The notes under the pieces were generated by a model that had not been told where the DNA came from, made no database searches, and worked only from the letters and a program-made list of their open reading frames with translations. From assembly GCF_000312485.1 (NCBI RefSeq), contig NZ_HE997644.1, positions 480,492 through 544,491 on the forward strand: 64,000 nucleotides of DNA, read 5' to 3'. How positions within the stretch are numbered: the stretch's first letter is position 1; every line of letters starts with the position of its first letter. Below are positions 25,738 through 34,977 of the stretch, piece after piece. Source of the stretch: Yersinia massiliensis CCUG 53443 (GTDB taxonomy: Bacteria > Pseudomonadota > Gammaproteobacteria > Enterobacterales > Enterobacteriaceae). The translations under genes were made by a program, and so were the position numbers.

Positions 25738-26904
25738 TTAGCTTTGCCACAACAGACGATCTCGTGATGTCAAGGTGTCTGTTGGGAAAGTCGCGAGCAC
25801 TGCCTGATAGCGCTTGGCATCGTCTGGGTAACCCCGAGCCGCTTGTAATAACAATCGCAGTGCGCTGTCATAGTCGATACCGCGTAAATCACGGTAAGGC
25901 CACAGTTCGGGTTCGGCAATGAATGGCAGCAAATAATCAATGCCTTGCTGCACATTGCGCCCATCTTGTACCCGTTCCCAGCGATCAATTTCGACATGTT
26001 CGCCGTAACGGCACAGCAGCAAGTGCGCCTCCAGATTGAAGAGTGAATAGTGGAATGGCACTGTGCGCTCTAGCTCCATCCACTGCTTGCCGTCTTGTGC
26101 AATCTGCGCCGCTAACCGCTGGGTAATGCCTTGCTGAATAATGGTCGAAACCAACCCGCGATCGCCGTAAAACATGGCGTTAACCGCACGCTGAACGTCA
26201 TACCAAGTGCCGTGGTTGTTATGCCAAACATATTCGGAATGGCCCACTTCGCTGTGGAACATCCAGTGGTTGAAGTCGCGGAACCATTGTTGTAATACCG
26301 CCGTGTCTTCGGTATCGAGCAGCTTGGCCGGTAGGATCAACCCGATCGTATCAATCACCATCCACATCAGCCGTGTATCGATTAACCCCGTCCCACGCCC
26401 CGACACAATACCGGGAATGGCCTGGCCATAATTTAGGTGCGGATTCATGCGCGTTTTGGCATCTAAAAACCAGCAGCGAATCTGTTCCGCTGCCACCTGA
26501 GCATAGCGGCTATTACCGGTAAAATAGTAGGCTAGCCCAAGTGTCAGGCAACGATCGCACATCCGCACAATTCGCTGGGTGTCAGTATCGTCATTTTGGC
26601 TTTGTGGATTGGTATGCCCATCGCGGCGCACATAGGGTAATCCGTTAGGCTTACGCGGATTTGGCCACCAATAGGTACCAAAACTGTAGTAATCGTGAAT
26701 GTCACCACTGACAGGCAGCAATGTTTTGTGAGTCACACTCTCTGGTGGCTGATCGCGCAGGGCATCAGCCTCGCTTAATAACCGGCGCAATGCCGGTTGT
26801 AGGGGTGAGAATGGCTGCTGTAAGACCGCTTTCGCCTTGATCAAGCAATCAACATCGAGCGTGTACAGTTTCATGGGTGTCGCGGACGTTTTTATTGGCG
26901 TCAT
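25738..26904 (-). CDS. Alginate-lyase-family protein, cytoplasmic
   Basis: 388 residues from 26904 (MTPIKTSATPMKLYTLDVD); ATGs at 26910 and 26874 are alternatives. No signal peptide is visible from these starts. It carries the alginate_lyase (PF05426-type) hallmarks: DYYSFGTYWWPNPRKPNGLP then YVRRDGHTNP (about 70-100), MNPHLNYGQAIPGI near 167, the catalytic region VWHNNHGTWYDVQ near 247 and ELERTVPFHYSLFNLEAHLL near 300. It parallels the exported protein at 31653-32887. Likely cleaves imported polyuronide oligosaccharides; the substrate may be alginate, glucuronan or another uronate polymer. Last gene of a minus-strand operon with the ABC importer, starting 14 bases after its ATPase. Confidence 0.8.
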   Translation of the reverse strand: MTPIKTSATPMKLYTLDVDCLIKAKAVLQQPFSPLQPALRRLLSEADALRDQPPESVTHKTLLPVSGDIHDYYSFGTYWWPNPRKPNGLPYVRRDGHTNPQSQNDDTDTQRIVRMCDRCLTLGLAYYFTGNSRYAQVAAEQIRCWFLDAKTRMNPHLNYGQAIPGIVSGRGTGLIDTRLMWMVIDTIGLILPAKLLDTEDTAVLQQWFRDFNHWMFHSEVGHSEYVWHNNHGTWYDVQRAVNAMFYGDRGLVSTIIQQGITQRLAAQIAQDGKQWMELERTVPFHYSLFNLEAHLLLCRYGEHVEIDRWERVQDGRNVQQGIDYLLPFIAEPELWPYRDLRGIDYDSALRLLLQAARGYPDDAKRYQAVLATFPTDTLTSRDRLLWQS

Positions 26905-26917
26905 GGGCATGGCTTCC

Positions 26918-28012
26918 TTATGCGGCTTGGCTGGCCACCCGCACGCCAGTGGCGGCATCAAAAATATGGATACCGGCAAGTTTAGGTTGCAGATAGACCG
27001 TTTCGCCTTCATTCACTGCCAAGCGCTGTTTAAATACCGACGTAAAACGGCCACCACCCGTACTGCAAAATAGCTGCATATCCGAGCCGGTATTTTCAAT
27101 CGCCGTAATAGTCGCTTTCAATGCGCTGGCACTGTGGGTGGCATCCACGACATTCACCTGTTCAGGACGAATGGCATACACCACATTTTGCCCATCAGTG
27201 ACTTGCAACCCCGCCGGCAGGGTCAGCAAAGAACCGTCTTCCAGTTGCAGCAGGAACTCTTCGCCTTGTTGCTTTACTGTGCCTTTCAATTGATTGATTT
27301 CCGGCGAGCCGATAAAGCCCGCCACAAACAGATTCGCTGGGCGATCGTAGAGATCGAGTGGCGACCCGACTTGCTCAATGCGCCCTTCGCGTAGCACGAC
27401 GATCATTTGCCCCATGGTCATGGCTTCAATCTGATCATGGGTGACATACACTGACGTGGTTTTTAGCCGCTGATGTAATTCGCGGATCTCACCTCGTACT
27501 TGCGTGCGCAATTTGGCATCCAGATTTGATAATGGCTCATCGAACAAGAACACCTGTGGGCTGCGCACAATTGCGCGCCCCATCGCCACGCGCTGGCGCT
27601 GACCACCAGATAAATCTTTCGGTAAGCGTTCCAGTAGTGCCTGTAAGCCTAATAACTCGGCGGTGGATTCGACTTTTTTATTAATGTCGGCTTTGGACAT
27701 TTTGGCCATTTTCAACGCAAAGCCCATGTTCTCACGTACTGTCATCTGCGGATAAAGGGCATAACTTTGGAACACCATGGCAATGTCACGCATCTTGGGT
27801 TCAACATCCGTCACATCTTTATTATTGATGCCGACGGTGCCGCCAGAGATCTCCTCCAGCCCCGCAATCATACGCAGTAAGGTAGATTTCCCGCAGCCAC
27901 TGGGGCCAACCAACACGCAGAACTCACCGTCAGGGATTTCCAGCGAGACATCGCGGATCACATGGGTGTCACCGTAAGATTTACAGACGTTTTTAAGTAC
28001 AACCGATCCCAT
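26918..28012 (-). CDS. Carbohydrate ABC importer ATPase (MalK/UgpC/MsmX type)
   Basis: 364 residues. Walker A GPSGCGKST (about 36-44), Q-loop VFQSYALYP, signature LSGGQRQRVAMGRAI, Walker B VFLFDEPLSNLD, H-loop VTHDQIEAM. The C-terminal TOBE-like regulatory domain (about 240-360) includes GFIGSPEINQL and YAIRPEQVNV. This ATPase type energises sugar, sugar-alcohol and glycerol-phosphate importers. Genes for two permeases and a binding protein lie upstream in the same operon. Confidence 0.9.
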   Translation of the reverse strand: MGSVVLKNVCKSYGDTHVIRDVSLEIPDGEFCVLVGPSGCGKSTLLRMIAGLEEISGGTVGINNKDVTDVEPKMRDIAMVFQSYALYPQMTVRENMGFALKMAKMSKADINKKVESTAELLGLQALLERLPKDLSGGQRQRVAMGRAIVRSPQVFLFDEPLSNLDAKLRTQVRGEIRELHQRLKTTSVYVTHDQIEAMTMGQMIVVLREGRIEQVGSPLDLYDRPANLFVAGFIGSPEINQLKGTVKQQGEEFLLQLEDGSLLTLPAGLQVTDGQNVVYAIRPEQVNVVDATHSASALKATITAIENTGSDMQLFCSTGGGRFTSVFKQRLAVNEGETVYLQPKLAGIHIFDAATGVRVASQAA

Positions 28013-28023
28013 TTTATTTCTCC

Positions 28024-28863
28024 CTAGCCTTTAACCGCGCCAGACATGATCCCGCGATTGAAATGTTTTTGCAGACCCAGATACACGATGATGCTCGGCA
28101 ACATCGCCAGCAGAGTGATGGCAATAAAGATGTTTGGTGTGATGCTCTCATCGGTACGCAATGTGCCGAGGATCACCGGAATGGTATTCAAACTGTCCTG
28201 ATTCACCACGATCAGCGGCAATAGGTATTGATCCCAAATCATGATGAAGCCGAAGGTGACCACCGTACCCAGTGCCGGTTTGACGAGCGGCAGAATGACG
28301 TGGAAGAAGATTTGCCATTCGCTGGCACCATCAATCCGCGCCGCTTCCTCCAGCTCTTTAGGGATAGCGGCCATAAATTCGGTCAGGACAAAGATCGAGA
28401 AGGCCCAGCCCACCACCGGCAAGATCATGCCCAGATAGCTGTTGTACAGCGAGGCGTCGATCACCGGCAGTTGCCAGTTGATGATCATATACAGCGGGAT
28501 GGCGATTACTTCTTCCGGCAGCATCATGGTCGAGAGAATGACCAAGCTGGTCAGCGAGACGCCAACAAACTTTTTGCGCGCCAGTGCATAAGCCGCTAAT
28601 GCGCTGACCGAGACTTGTAAAACGGTGCCAAAGAACACCACGATGATGGAGTTCAGCAGGTATTGCCAAACACCGATATCCATCCACGCAAAGATGAAGT
28701 TCTCCCATGAGAATTGATTTGGCCAAGCCAACAATTCCCCAGGTTTGACTGGTGCGCCACTGAATGCGGTGGCAATAATGCCCCAGTACGGGCCGACAAA
28801 AACGACGAGTAACAGGCCATAAATGATCCAGCGGCCGATACTGTTCCAACTTTTACTTTTCAT
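28024..28863 (-). CDS. Carbohydrate ABC importer permease (UgpE/MalG type)
   Basis: 279 residues with six predicted membrane segments, the first at about 13-33. The EAA loop ELEEAARIDGASEWQIFFHV then ILPLVKP (about 170-196) is the ATPase coupling site. The C-terminus FNRGIMSGAVKG matches the MalG/UgpE group. Co-transcribed with the permease at 28883-29767 (19-base gap) and the ATPase (11-base gap). Brings the polyuronide oligomer into the cytoplasm if the locus role is right. Confidence 0.9.
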   Translation of the reverse strand: MKSKSWNSIGRWIIYGLLLVVFVGPYWGIIATAFSGAPVKPGELLAWPNQFSWENFIFAWMDIGVWQYLLNSIIVVFFGTVLQVSVSALAAYALARKKFVGVSLTSLVILSTMMLPEEVIAIPLYMIINWQLPVIDASLYNSYLGMILPVVGWAFSIFVLTEFMAAIPKELEEAARIDGASEWQIFFHVILPLVKPALGTVVTFGFIMIWDQYLLPLIVVNQDSLNTIPVILGTLRTDESITPNIFIAITLLAMLPSIIVYLGLQKHFNRGIMSGAVKG

Positions 28864-28882
28864 TGCCAGTCTCCGGATCGGG

Positions 28883-29767
28883 TTAGTATCGGGCGATGCG
28901 TTTCTTCAAGGTGAGATGACAAATCGTCAGCACCACCGTGAAGGTGAATAGCAGGAAGGACACTGCTGATGCATAGCCATAGTCAAACTGCTCAAAGCCC
29001 AGTTTGTAGATATGAGTCATGATCATTTCTGTCGCATTCGATGGGCCGCCGCCCGTGGTGGCATAGACCTCCGCGAAGACGCGGAAACCACGGATAAACG
29101 ACAGCATCAGCACCACTGACAGCGCGGGGATCATTCCCGGCAAGGTGACGTAACGCAGGCGATTCCACCAGTTAGCCCCATCCACGTTAGAGGCGTCATA
29201 TAAGTCGCGACTAATCCCAACCAGCCCCGCAATAAAGATCACCATGTTGTAAGGCACGGCTTTCCAAATATGCAGCAGCATCACCGTCCACAGCGCTTGG
29301 TCGGTATCCGCCAGAAAACCCTGCGCTTCAATACTGAACCACGACAAAATGTGGTTCACCACGCCGTTACTGGTTGGGTTAAATAGAATCCGCCACATTT
29401 CGGCGACGATCGCGGCACTGGTGACGGCGGGCAAGAAGATGGCCGTTCGGATAAAACGCAAATGACGCGCTGGGCCTTCTAATAGCATGGCTAAAAAGAA
29501 GGCGATAAAAGCGGCCACCACCATGGTGACCACCACATAGAGCAGGGTGTTGAAAACCGCAGAATGCAGTGCTTCATCACCCATGGCACGGGAGAAGTTA
29601 TCAAACCCGACCCACTCATTTGGCTGGTTAAAGTTAACCTTGTAAAAACTCATCACCAAGCCTTGCAGCATCGGGATGAATTTAAACCAGGTGAAGATGA
29701 CCAGTGCCGGGGCCAGAAACAGCCACGGAACCAGATTACGTTTTAGTCGGGGGGTTAGCGTTATCAT
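28883..29767 (-). CDS. Carbohydrate ABC importer permease (UgpA/MalF type)
   Basis: 294 residues with six membrane segments, the first LVPWLFLAPALVIFTWFKFI near 11-30. The EAA-type loop is ISRDLYDASNVDGANWWNRL followed by RYVTLPGM (about 184-211). RGFRVFAEVYATTGGGPSNA near 227 is typical of UgpA-like permeases. It starts 7 bases after the binding-protein stop, so the two are one transcript. Confidence 0.9.
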   Translation of the reverse strand: MITLTPRLKRNLVPWLFLAPALVIFTWFKFIPMLQGLVMSFYKVNFNQPNEWVGFDNFSRAMGDEALHSAVFNTLLYVVVTMVVAAFIAFFLAMLLEGPARHLRFIRTAIFLPAVTSAAIVAEMWRILFNPTSNGVVNHILSWFSIEAQGFLADTDQALWTVMLLHIWKAVPYNMVIFIAGLVGISRDLYDASNVDGANWWNRLRYVTLPGMIPALSVVLMLSFIRGFRVFAEVYATTGGGPSNATEMIMTHIYKLGFEQFDYGYASAVSFLLFTFTVVLTICHLTLKKRIARY

Positions 29768-29774
29768 GATTTAC

Positions 29775-31088
29775 TCACTGCCCTAAGACATTCTGTTTGG
29801 CCAACTCATCATTTACTTTCTGATTCACCACTTTTAATTCAGCAGGAATATCACTGTCACAGTTGGCTAAAATACGGTTAAAACCTTCAGCAGTGACCTG
29901 ACGAATTGGCGTCCAGTTAGGTACTTGAGGAATATAGCGGCCATACTCGGCGTATAAATCAGCAAACATTGCCCAGCGAGGGTCGTTATAGACCGCTTTG
30001 GTATCGACCTGTTTGTTAATCGATAAACGCACGACGGGCATATTGTTACTGCCCATGCCCATGCCGATCTGTTGCCCTTCTGGTGAAATCATGAATTCGA
30101 TGAATTGCTGTGCAGCGGCTTTTTTCTGGCTGCTTTTCATCATAAACACGGTGGTGCCTTCAGCCAGTGTTGCCTGCCCTTTTGGCCCCGCCGGTGGTGG
30201 GATCACTTCAAATGCCTCTTTGCCGGGATCTTTATCAAACAAGGCAATGTGATAAGGGCCAGAGAAGAACATACCGCTTTGACCGGAACGGAATGATGGG
30301 ATGGCATCTGCCGTGGTGGCATTAATCGCCCCCGGTTGAACTGTTTTATCGCACACCATGCCACGCATAAAGCTCAGTGTTTCAGTGGCGGCGGGTTCTT
30401 CCAATGATGCTTTGAATTTGCCTTCACCCGCGGGGCGAATAAAGTCACCACCGGCTTGCCAGAGATAGGAGCTGATAAACCAGCTGGCATAACCACGGGT
30501 GGTCGAAGCGGGCAAAATAAAGCCATAAGTGTCATTTTTGCCATTGCCATCAGGGTCATTAAAGGTCATCGCTTTCGCCAAGGTGCTGATGTCTTCCCAG
30601 CTTTTCGGTTGTGCTAAACCGAGCTTTTCACGCCAATCTTTACGGATAAACAAAGCAAAGGTTTGGGCTGATGTGGGCACGCCATAATATTTGCCATCCA
30701 TGTATTGAGCACTTTTCCAAGCGGTATCGAAGATATCTTCTCCACCAATGATATTTTTTGGCTCAATCGGCTCAACAATGCCAAGCTGGACAAACTGCCC
30801 AATGGCGACGGCATCGTTAAAAATCAGGTCGGGTAACGCGTTACCTGCTGCGGCTCGCGCTAGACGTTGTTCAAAGTCGGTTGTGGCATTGAAATATTCA
30901 ATTTTAATGCCTGTTTTCTTCTCAAAAGTTTCCGCTTCGGTCTTATAAATATTTTTTGAATCATTACTGGCGCGGATCCATACCTGCAAAGTTTCTGCTG
31001 CGTGGAGGGAAGGGATCCCCATGGCTAAATAAGTTAACAACAGCAAAGATTTTATTTTTACTTTTGACATTATCATTTTTTTCTTCAT
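29775..31088 (-). CDS. Carbohydrate ABC importer substrate-binding protein (SBP family 1)
   Basis: 437 residues from 31088, supported by GAGGA 8 bases upstream. Signal peptide with positively charged n-region (MKKKMIMSKVKIKS) and hydrophobic LLLLTYLAMGIPSLHA, cleaved before AETLQVW. Family-1 features: WIRASNDSKNIYKTEAETFE, DLIFNDAVAIGQFVQLG, GKYYGVPTSAQTFALFIRKD, and GMFFSGPYHIALF. Binds a sugar or oligosaccharide in the periplasm. First gene of the minus-strand operon, divergent from the exported lyase gene; the shared 564-bp region probably holds common regulation. Confidence 0.9.
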   Translation of the reverse strand: MKKKMIMSKVKIKSLLLLTYLAMGIPSLHAAETLQVWIRASNDSKNIYKTEAETFEKKTGIKIEYFNATTDFEQRLARAAAGNALPDLIFNDAVAIGQFVQLGIVEPIEPKNIIGGEDIFDTAWKSAQYMDGKYYGVPTSAQTFALFIRKDWREKLGLAQPKSWEDISTLAKAMTFNDPDGNGKNDTYGFILPASTTRGYASWFISSYLWQAGGDFIRPAGEGKFKASLEEPAATETLSFMRGMVCDKTVQPGAINATTADAIPSFRSGQSGMFFSGPYHIALFDKDPGKEAFEVIPPPAGPKGQATLAEGTTVFMMKSSQKKAAAQQFIEFMISPEGQQIGMGMGSNNMPVVRLSINKQVDTKAVYNDPRWAMFADLYAEYGRYIPQVPNWTPIRQVTAEGFNRILANCDSDIPAELKVVNQKVNDELAKQNVLGQ

Positions 31089-31390
31089 CTCAGCGTCCTC
31101 GTTGAAATCTAATTTTTTATGAATTTACCCAGATGGTTAAATAACAGAATAAAATCACCAAACACTCGATAACATTAGAACTCAGAGGAAAACAAAAAAC
31201 TACACCACAAAAAATAAAACTTAATTCCATTTTGAATTTTCTGCTTGAGATCACACTTGAAAAATCACCAAAAAAAGACAAAAAGCAATATTATCTATAA
31301 TAATCAAAAAGATAAAATCTTCATTTTAAGAAGTAAAAAATAGATGCAATTATTTAATTCGCCTAAAAAACGTCTAAAACAGAGATTTAA

Positions 31391-31406
31391 TTTGATACCA
31401 GTCACA
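31391..31406 (+). promoter_or_regulatory. Candidate CRP site
   Basis: TTTGA-TACCAG-TCACA fits the CRP core TGTGA-N6-TCACA at 9 of 10 positions. Carbon-catabolite control of a polysaccharide locus is plausible. Confidence 0.5.
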
Positions 31407-31495
31407 GAATAAATCATTTATTCAAAGAGAATTTATAAAGAAGATCCAGATCACAAAAGTGTATAAACTTTGCCCTAGAATTCAAATCCATTCTA

Positions 31496-31514
31496 AATGA
31501 AACGCTGTTCTTTT
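31496..31514 (+). promoter_or_regulatory. Candidate KdgR operator
   Basis: AATGAAACGCTGTTCTTTT agrees with the enterobacterial KdgR box pattern (AATGAAAC-N2-TGTTTCATT) at about 16 of 19 positions; the right half is the weaker. KdgR responds to 2-keto-3-deoxygluconate, an expected product of polyuronide breakdown. Confidence 0.45.
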
Positions 31515-31652
31515 TATTGAAATGACAATATTTCATTACGTAATCTTATTTTTAAAATAATGATTTCATTATTTTCACAGAGATAAGAAAGTTAAATAAA
31601 ACCGAGAATGCTTTATTTTTATTCATGTAAACAATAAAAATTAAGGAAATTA

Positions 31653-32887
31653 ATGATGAAGAATTTGGGTAAAAAAACCTATTACTGGCTATTCTACTGG
31701 GGTCATCTCCCTTTATTTACGCGGCGGAAAGCCATCCATTAATATTAAAAGTTGATGATATAAACTATAGCATTGACCAAGTTAAGCAAAACAACCCGCT
31801 ATACGAAAAATCCTATAAAAATCTGATCACTAAGGCTGATAAAGCCCTGCAAAAACCACTCTATTCCGTCATGGATAAAAGTTTGTTGGCTGCCAGTGGC
31901 GACAAACATGATTATTACAGCTTCCCGCCCTATTGGTGGCCAGACCCTAGCAAGAAAGATGGTATGCCTTATTTGCGCAAAGACGGTGAAACTAATCCTG
32001 ATGCCAATAGTGATGCGACAGATAAAAAACGCATGAACAGTTTCAGTGACGATGTCTATTATCTGGCGCTCGCCTATCGCTTTACGGGTAAGCCTGAATA
32101 CGCGGAAAAAGCACGGGATCAATTGGTCAATTGGTTCGTTAACCCGAATACCCGCATGAACCCGAATCTACAATATGCTCAAGCCATTCCAGGTATCAAT
32201 GAAGGGCGAGGTATCGGTTTAATCGACAGCAGAGCACTGGTAGACGTGATTGATGCCGTCGAACTGATAAGACCGGCCAATGTCCTTAACGAAGCCGATT
32301 ATCAAGCCATCAAACTTTGGTACAAAGATTTCTACCAGTGGATGACCACCAGCCAGAACGGTTTTGAGGAAGATAATTGGCACAATAACCACGGCACCTA
32401 TTTTGATATGCAGGCCGCCGCTTTTGCCTTGTTCAGTGACCAGAAAGCCGCCGCTCAAAAACGTTTGGAAATCACACAGCTGCGCCGTATTCCCTCCCAC
32501 TTTGATATGCAAGGTCGGCAAAATGCGGAACTGGAGCGCACTCGTCCATGGCACTACAGCAATTTCCATTTAGAAGCCTACAACAAGCTGGGCCGCCTAG
32601 GGGAAGTCGCCGACAAAGATATCTGGAACTTTAGCCTCGACGAGCACAGCCTGAAAAAAGGCTATCAATACGTGGCGGGCTTTATCAATACCGACCAAGC
32701 ATGGCCGTATAAAGACTTGGATGGTCTGCAAGATAAAAAAGCACTGACCAATATGATCACTGCCGCCCGAGCCTACCCGTCTGACCCTAATTTCCAACAA
32801 AAGGCGCAATACCTGATAGCCAAGTATCCGGATGCCGTTGAAATCCTGCTCTATCCGATAACACAGCCCGTGATCGTCAAAAAATAA
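31653..32887 (+). pseudogene. Exported alginate-lyase-family protein, frameshifted in the signal peptide
   Basis: Translation from ATG 31653 or 31656 (SD AAGGAA) reads MKNLGKKTYYW and stops at 31740. Shifting by -1 at the seven-A run 31671-31677 gives MKNLGKK then NLLLAILLGSSPFIYA then AESHPLILKV, a perfect signal peptide and mature start, open to 32887. One extra A restores the frame. The mature domain (about 390 residues) has alginate_lyase hallmarks DYYSFPPYWWPDP, MPYLRKDGETNP, MNPNLQYAQAIPGI, NWHNNHGTYFDMQ, and ELERTRPWHYSNFHLEAYN. Internal ATG 31871 has no SD and would remove the export signal and about 50 residues. Inferred role: periplasmic cleavage of polyuronide before import. Either inactivated, phase-variable or a sequencing error. 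Confidence 0.78.
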
Positions 32888-32910
32888 GCACTGTCGAGGA
32901 CACACCAGAT

Positions 32911-34977
32911 ATGAAGCAGTTTACGGATCAGCAGATGGCAGAAATCCGCCAGCGGGTTGTTCAGCGAGCGGAAAATACCGTTCAACGGCAAGGCGACATC
33001 ACACAGCAATACGGAAATACAGTACAGCCGTCAGGGATTATTGCCACGCTGATTGCGGAGAATCAGGTGGTGTTGGACTCAGAAACACGGGTCCCCACCA
33101 CCGGCATCGCCACTTGGAACCATTACTATTATTGCCCTGACCACGGGGTGAAGTTAGTTTGGGATCGCCATTCGCCGACTCAGCATCGTTGCCCCATTGA
33201 CGATCAGCTGTTTAGCGGAGAACCCTATGATGGTGCTTGGTGGCGGGCGCTTAACGGCTTAAATGCCAAAGCCTGTAATCAACTTGGTTTGCTGTGGCAG
33301 CTCACGGGGGAAATACGTTACTTCAATAAAGTGCGGGATATTCTGATCAACTATGCCCGCTACTATCCTGACTATGAAGTCCACGGCGGAATTCCCTACA
33401 ACGGGCCAGGTAAGGCCAACGCGCAAACGCTGTGCGAGGCGAATTGTCTGCTCGATTTTGCTTTGGGCTATGACTTCATTGCGGAGTCGCTGAGCCAAGA
33501 ACAACGTGATTGTATCGCTGGCCGGTTATTGCGCGAGGGTGCTGATTTCCTGATGCAACACCGTACCCGCCAACTGCATAACCATGAAGTTAAAATCAGC
33601 AGCGCTATCGCGGTGATCGGGCTGATCCTTGAGGAAGAGCACTATGTCGAGTTTGCGGTTAATGCTGAGTATGGTCTGCGTTATCAGCTAGAGCATGGGC
33701 TGTTCAGCGAGGGATTATGGTTTGAAGGGTCAGTGCATTATCACTTTTATGCCCTGCAAGGCTTCTGGTCATTTGAAAAGCTCGCTGCGGGTAGCCGTTA
33801 TAGCTTGTTAGCGCTGCCTTATTATCGCGATATGCTCAGTTTCCCGCTAAAACTACTGATGCCCGATGGCACTTTCCCACGCATTAACGATTGTACTGCC
33901 GGACAAGAGCAACTGACTCACGCCCACTTGTATGAGTTTGCATTTAAAATCTATGGCAATGATGAGTATGCTGACGCCTTGCATCATATTTATCGCCAAC
34001 AACCTCGCTTCAACCTAGATGCCCTGCTCTATGGTGTTGAAGAATTGCCCTCCCCGCGGGTTGATATCATCCCAACGGATACGTTGCATGCACCCGATTG
34101 CGGCTTGACCATTTTACGCCAACCGCAATCAGGCCGTGCTTTGTTGATAAAACACAGCCCCTATGGGGGAGAGCATGATCATTATGATCGGCTGAATTTA
34201 ATTCTGTTTGAGCAAGGGCAAGAGATCTTGCCAGATTTAGGCACGACCGGTTATGGCGCGCAGCTACATTATGGTTACTACAAAAACAGCGCAACTCATA
34301 ATACGCTCAGTGTTAACCAAGCCAATCAGCCCCCCGCCGTACCGGTTATCCATAACTGGTATCAATCAGCAAAATTCAGTTGGTTAGATACGGAGGTAGA
34401 TTGGGGAAAAAAAGCCCCTGAGTTAGACAGCCATACTCGTGTCCAATGGGATTGCGATGCTTATCGCGATATAAAATTCCGCCGCCGAATATTGTGGCTA
34501 GAAGATGCGATCATCGATATCAGTAGCATCGTCAATCCACACCAACAAGCGTGCGACTGGACACTACATATCGACGGGATGACGATGGATGCAGCAGGTG
34601 AAAGCATCTCTTTTAGCGAAAGTGGGCCAATGCAGTATTTGCATCAAGTCACCACTAAACCACTTAATGGTGTGCTCCAATGCCATTATCAAACAGCGGC
34701 AAATCCGCTGTCACTCTGGCTCGCCGCAGATGCCACGCTATTCCAAGGGTTAGCACCCGCGAACCCATCGGTGCGAGATATCAGTTATCTGATCTTACGT
34801 TCTCATCAATCCGAATCAGTAATTACCAATGTGTTTGATATGAACAACCCTCAACCGCTAACGAACGTGCAAGTGGACAATGATGGCGAGTTATTGACGA
34901 TCATACTGACCCGTCAACAACAGGTTATGCAGGTCACTATCTCCTTGGTTGATAGCGGTATCCCGTTATTCATTTGA
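32911..34977 (+). CDS. Heparinase II/III-family polysaccharide lyase (PL15-like oligo-uronate lyase)
   Basis: 688 residues, no signal peptide, so cytoplasmic. The start MKQFTDQQMAEIRQ has GAGGA about 11 bases upstream. N-terminal alpha/alpha-toroid (about 60-370: TWNHYYYCPDHGVKLVW, NHEVKISSAIAVIGL, GLWFEGSVHYHFYALQG), then a beta-sandwich heparinase II/III domain with GGEHDHYDRLNLILFEQG and LGTTGYG near 410-450, and SATHNTLSVN. This layout fits PL15 exolytic oligo-alginate or heparin lyases, which release monomeric unsaturated uronate. It follows the exported lyase gene by 23 bases in one operon. Substrate not proven. Confidence 0.83.
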   Translation: MKQFTDQQMAEIRQRVVQRAENTVQRQGDITQQYGNTVQPSGIIATLIAENQVVLDSETRVPTTGIATWNHYYYCPDHGVKLVWDRHSPTQHRCPIDDQLFSGEPYDGAWWRALNGLNAKACNQLGLLWQLTGEIRYFNKVRDILINYARYYPDYEVHGGIPYNGPGKANAQTLCEANCLLDFALGYDFIAESLSQEQRDCIAGRLLREGADFLMQHRTRQLHNHEVKISSAIAVIGLILEEEHYVEFAVNAEYGLRYQLEHGLFSEGLWFEGSVHYHFYALQGFWSFEKLAAGSRYSLLALPYYRDMLSFPLKLLMPDGTFPRINDCTAGQEQLTHAHLYEFAFKIYGNDEYADALHHIYRQQPRFNLDALLYGVEELPSPRVDIIPTDTLHAPDCGLTILRQPQSGRALLIKHSPYGGEHDHYDRLNLILFEQGQEILPDLGTTGYGAQLHYGYYKNSATHNTLSVNQANQPPAVPVIHNWYQSAKFSWLDTEVDWGKKAPELDSHTRVQWDCDAYRDIKFRRRILWLEDAIIDISSIVNPHQQACDWTLHIDGMTMDAAGESISFSESGPMQYLHQVTTKPLNGVLQCHYQTAANPLSLWLAADATLFQGLAPANPSVRDISYLILRSHQSESVITNVFDMNNPQPLTNVQVDNDGELLTIILTRQQQVMQVTISLVDSGIPLFI

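Larger units (their letters stand above)
31089..31652. other. Divergent regulatory region of the polyuronide locus
   Basis: 564 bp, very AT-rich, no credible ORF. Contains a CRP-like site (31391-31406), a KdgR-like box (31496-31514) and an inverted repeat TGAAAT-N6-ATTTCA at about 31518-31535. It separates the importer operon (minus) from the lyase genes (plus). TTAAGGAAATTA just before 31653 gives the SD of the exported lyase. Confidence 0.55.

Noticed and set aside
31871-32887. Lyase as an intact shorter gene starting at ATG 31871
   Set aside because: No SD precedes it, it removes conserved N-terminal residues, and the upstream frame encodes a clear signal peptide and mature start; the frameshift explanation fits better.
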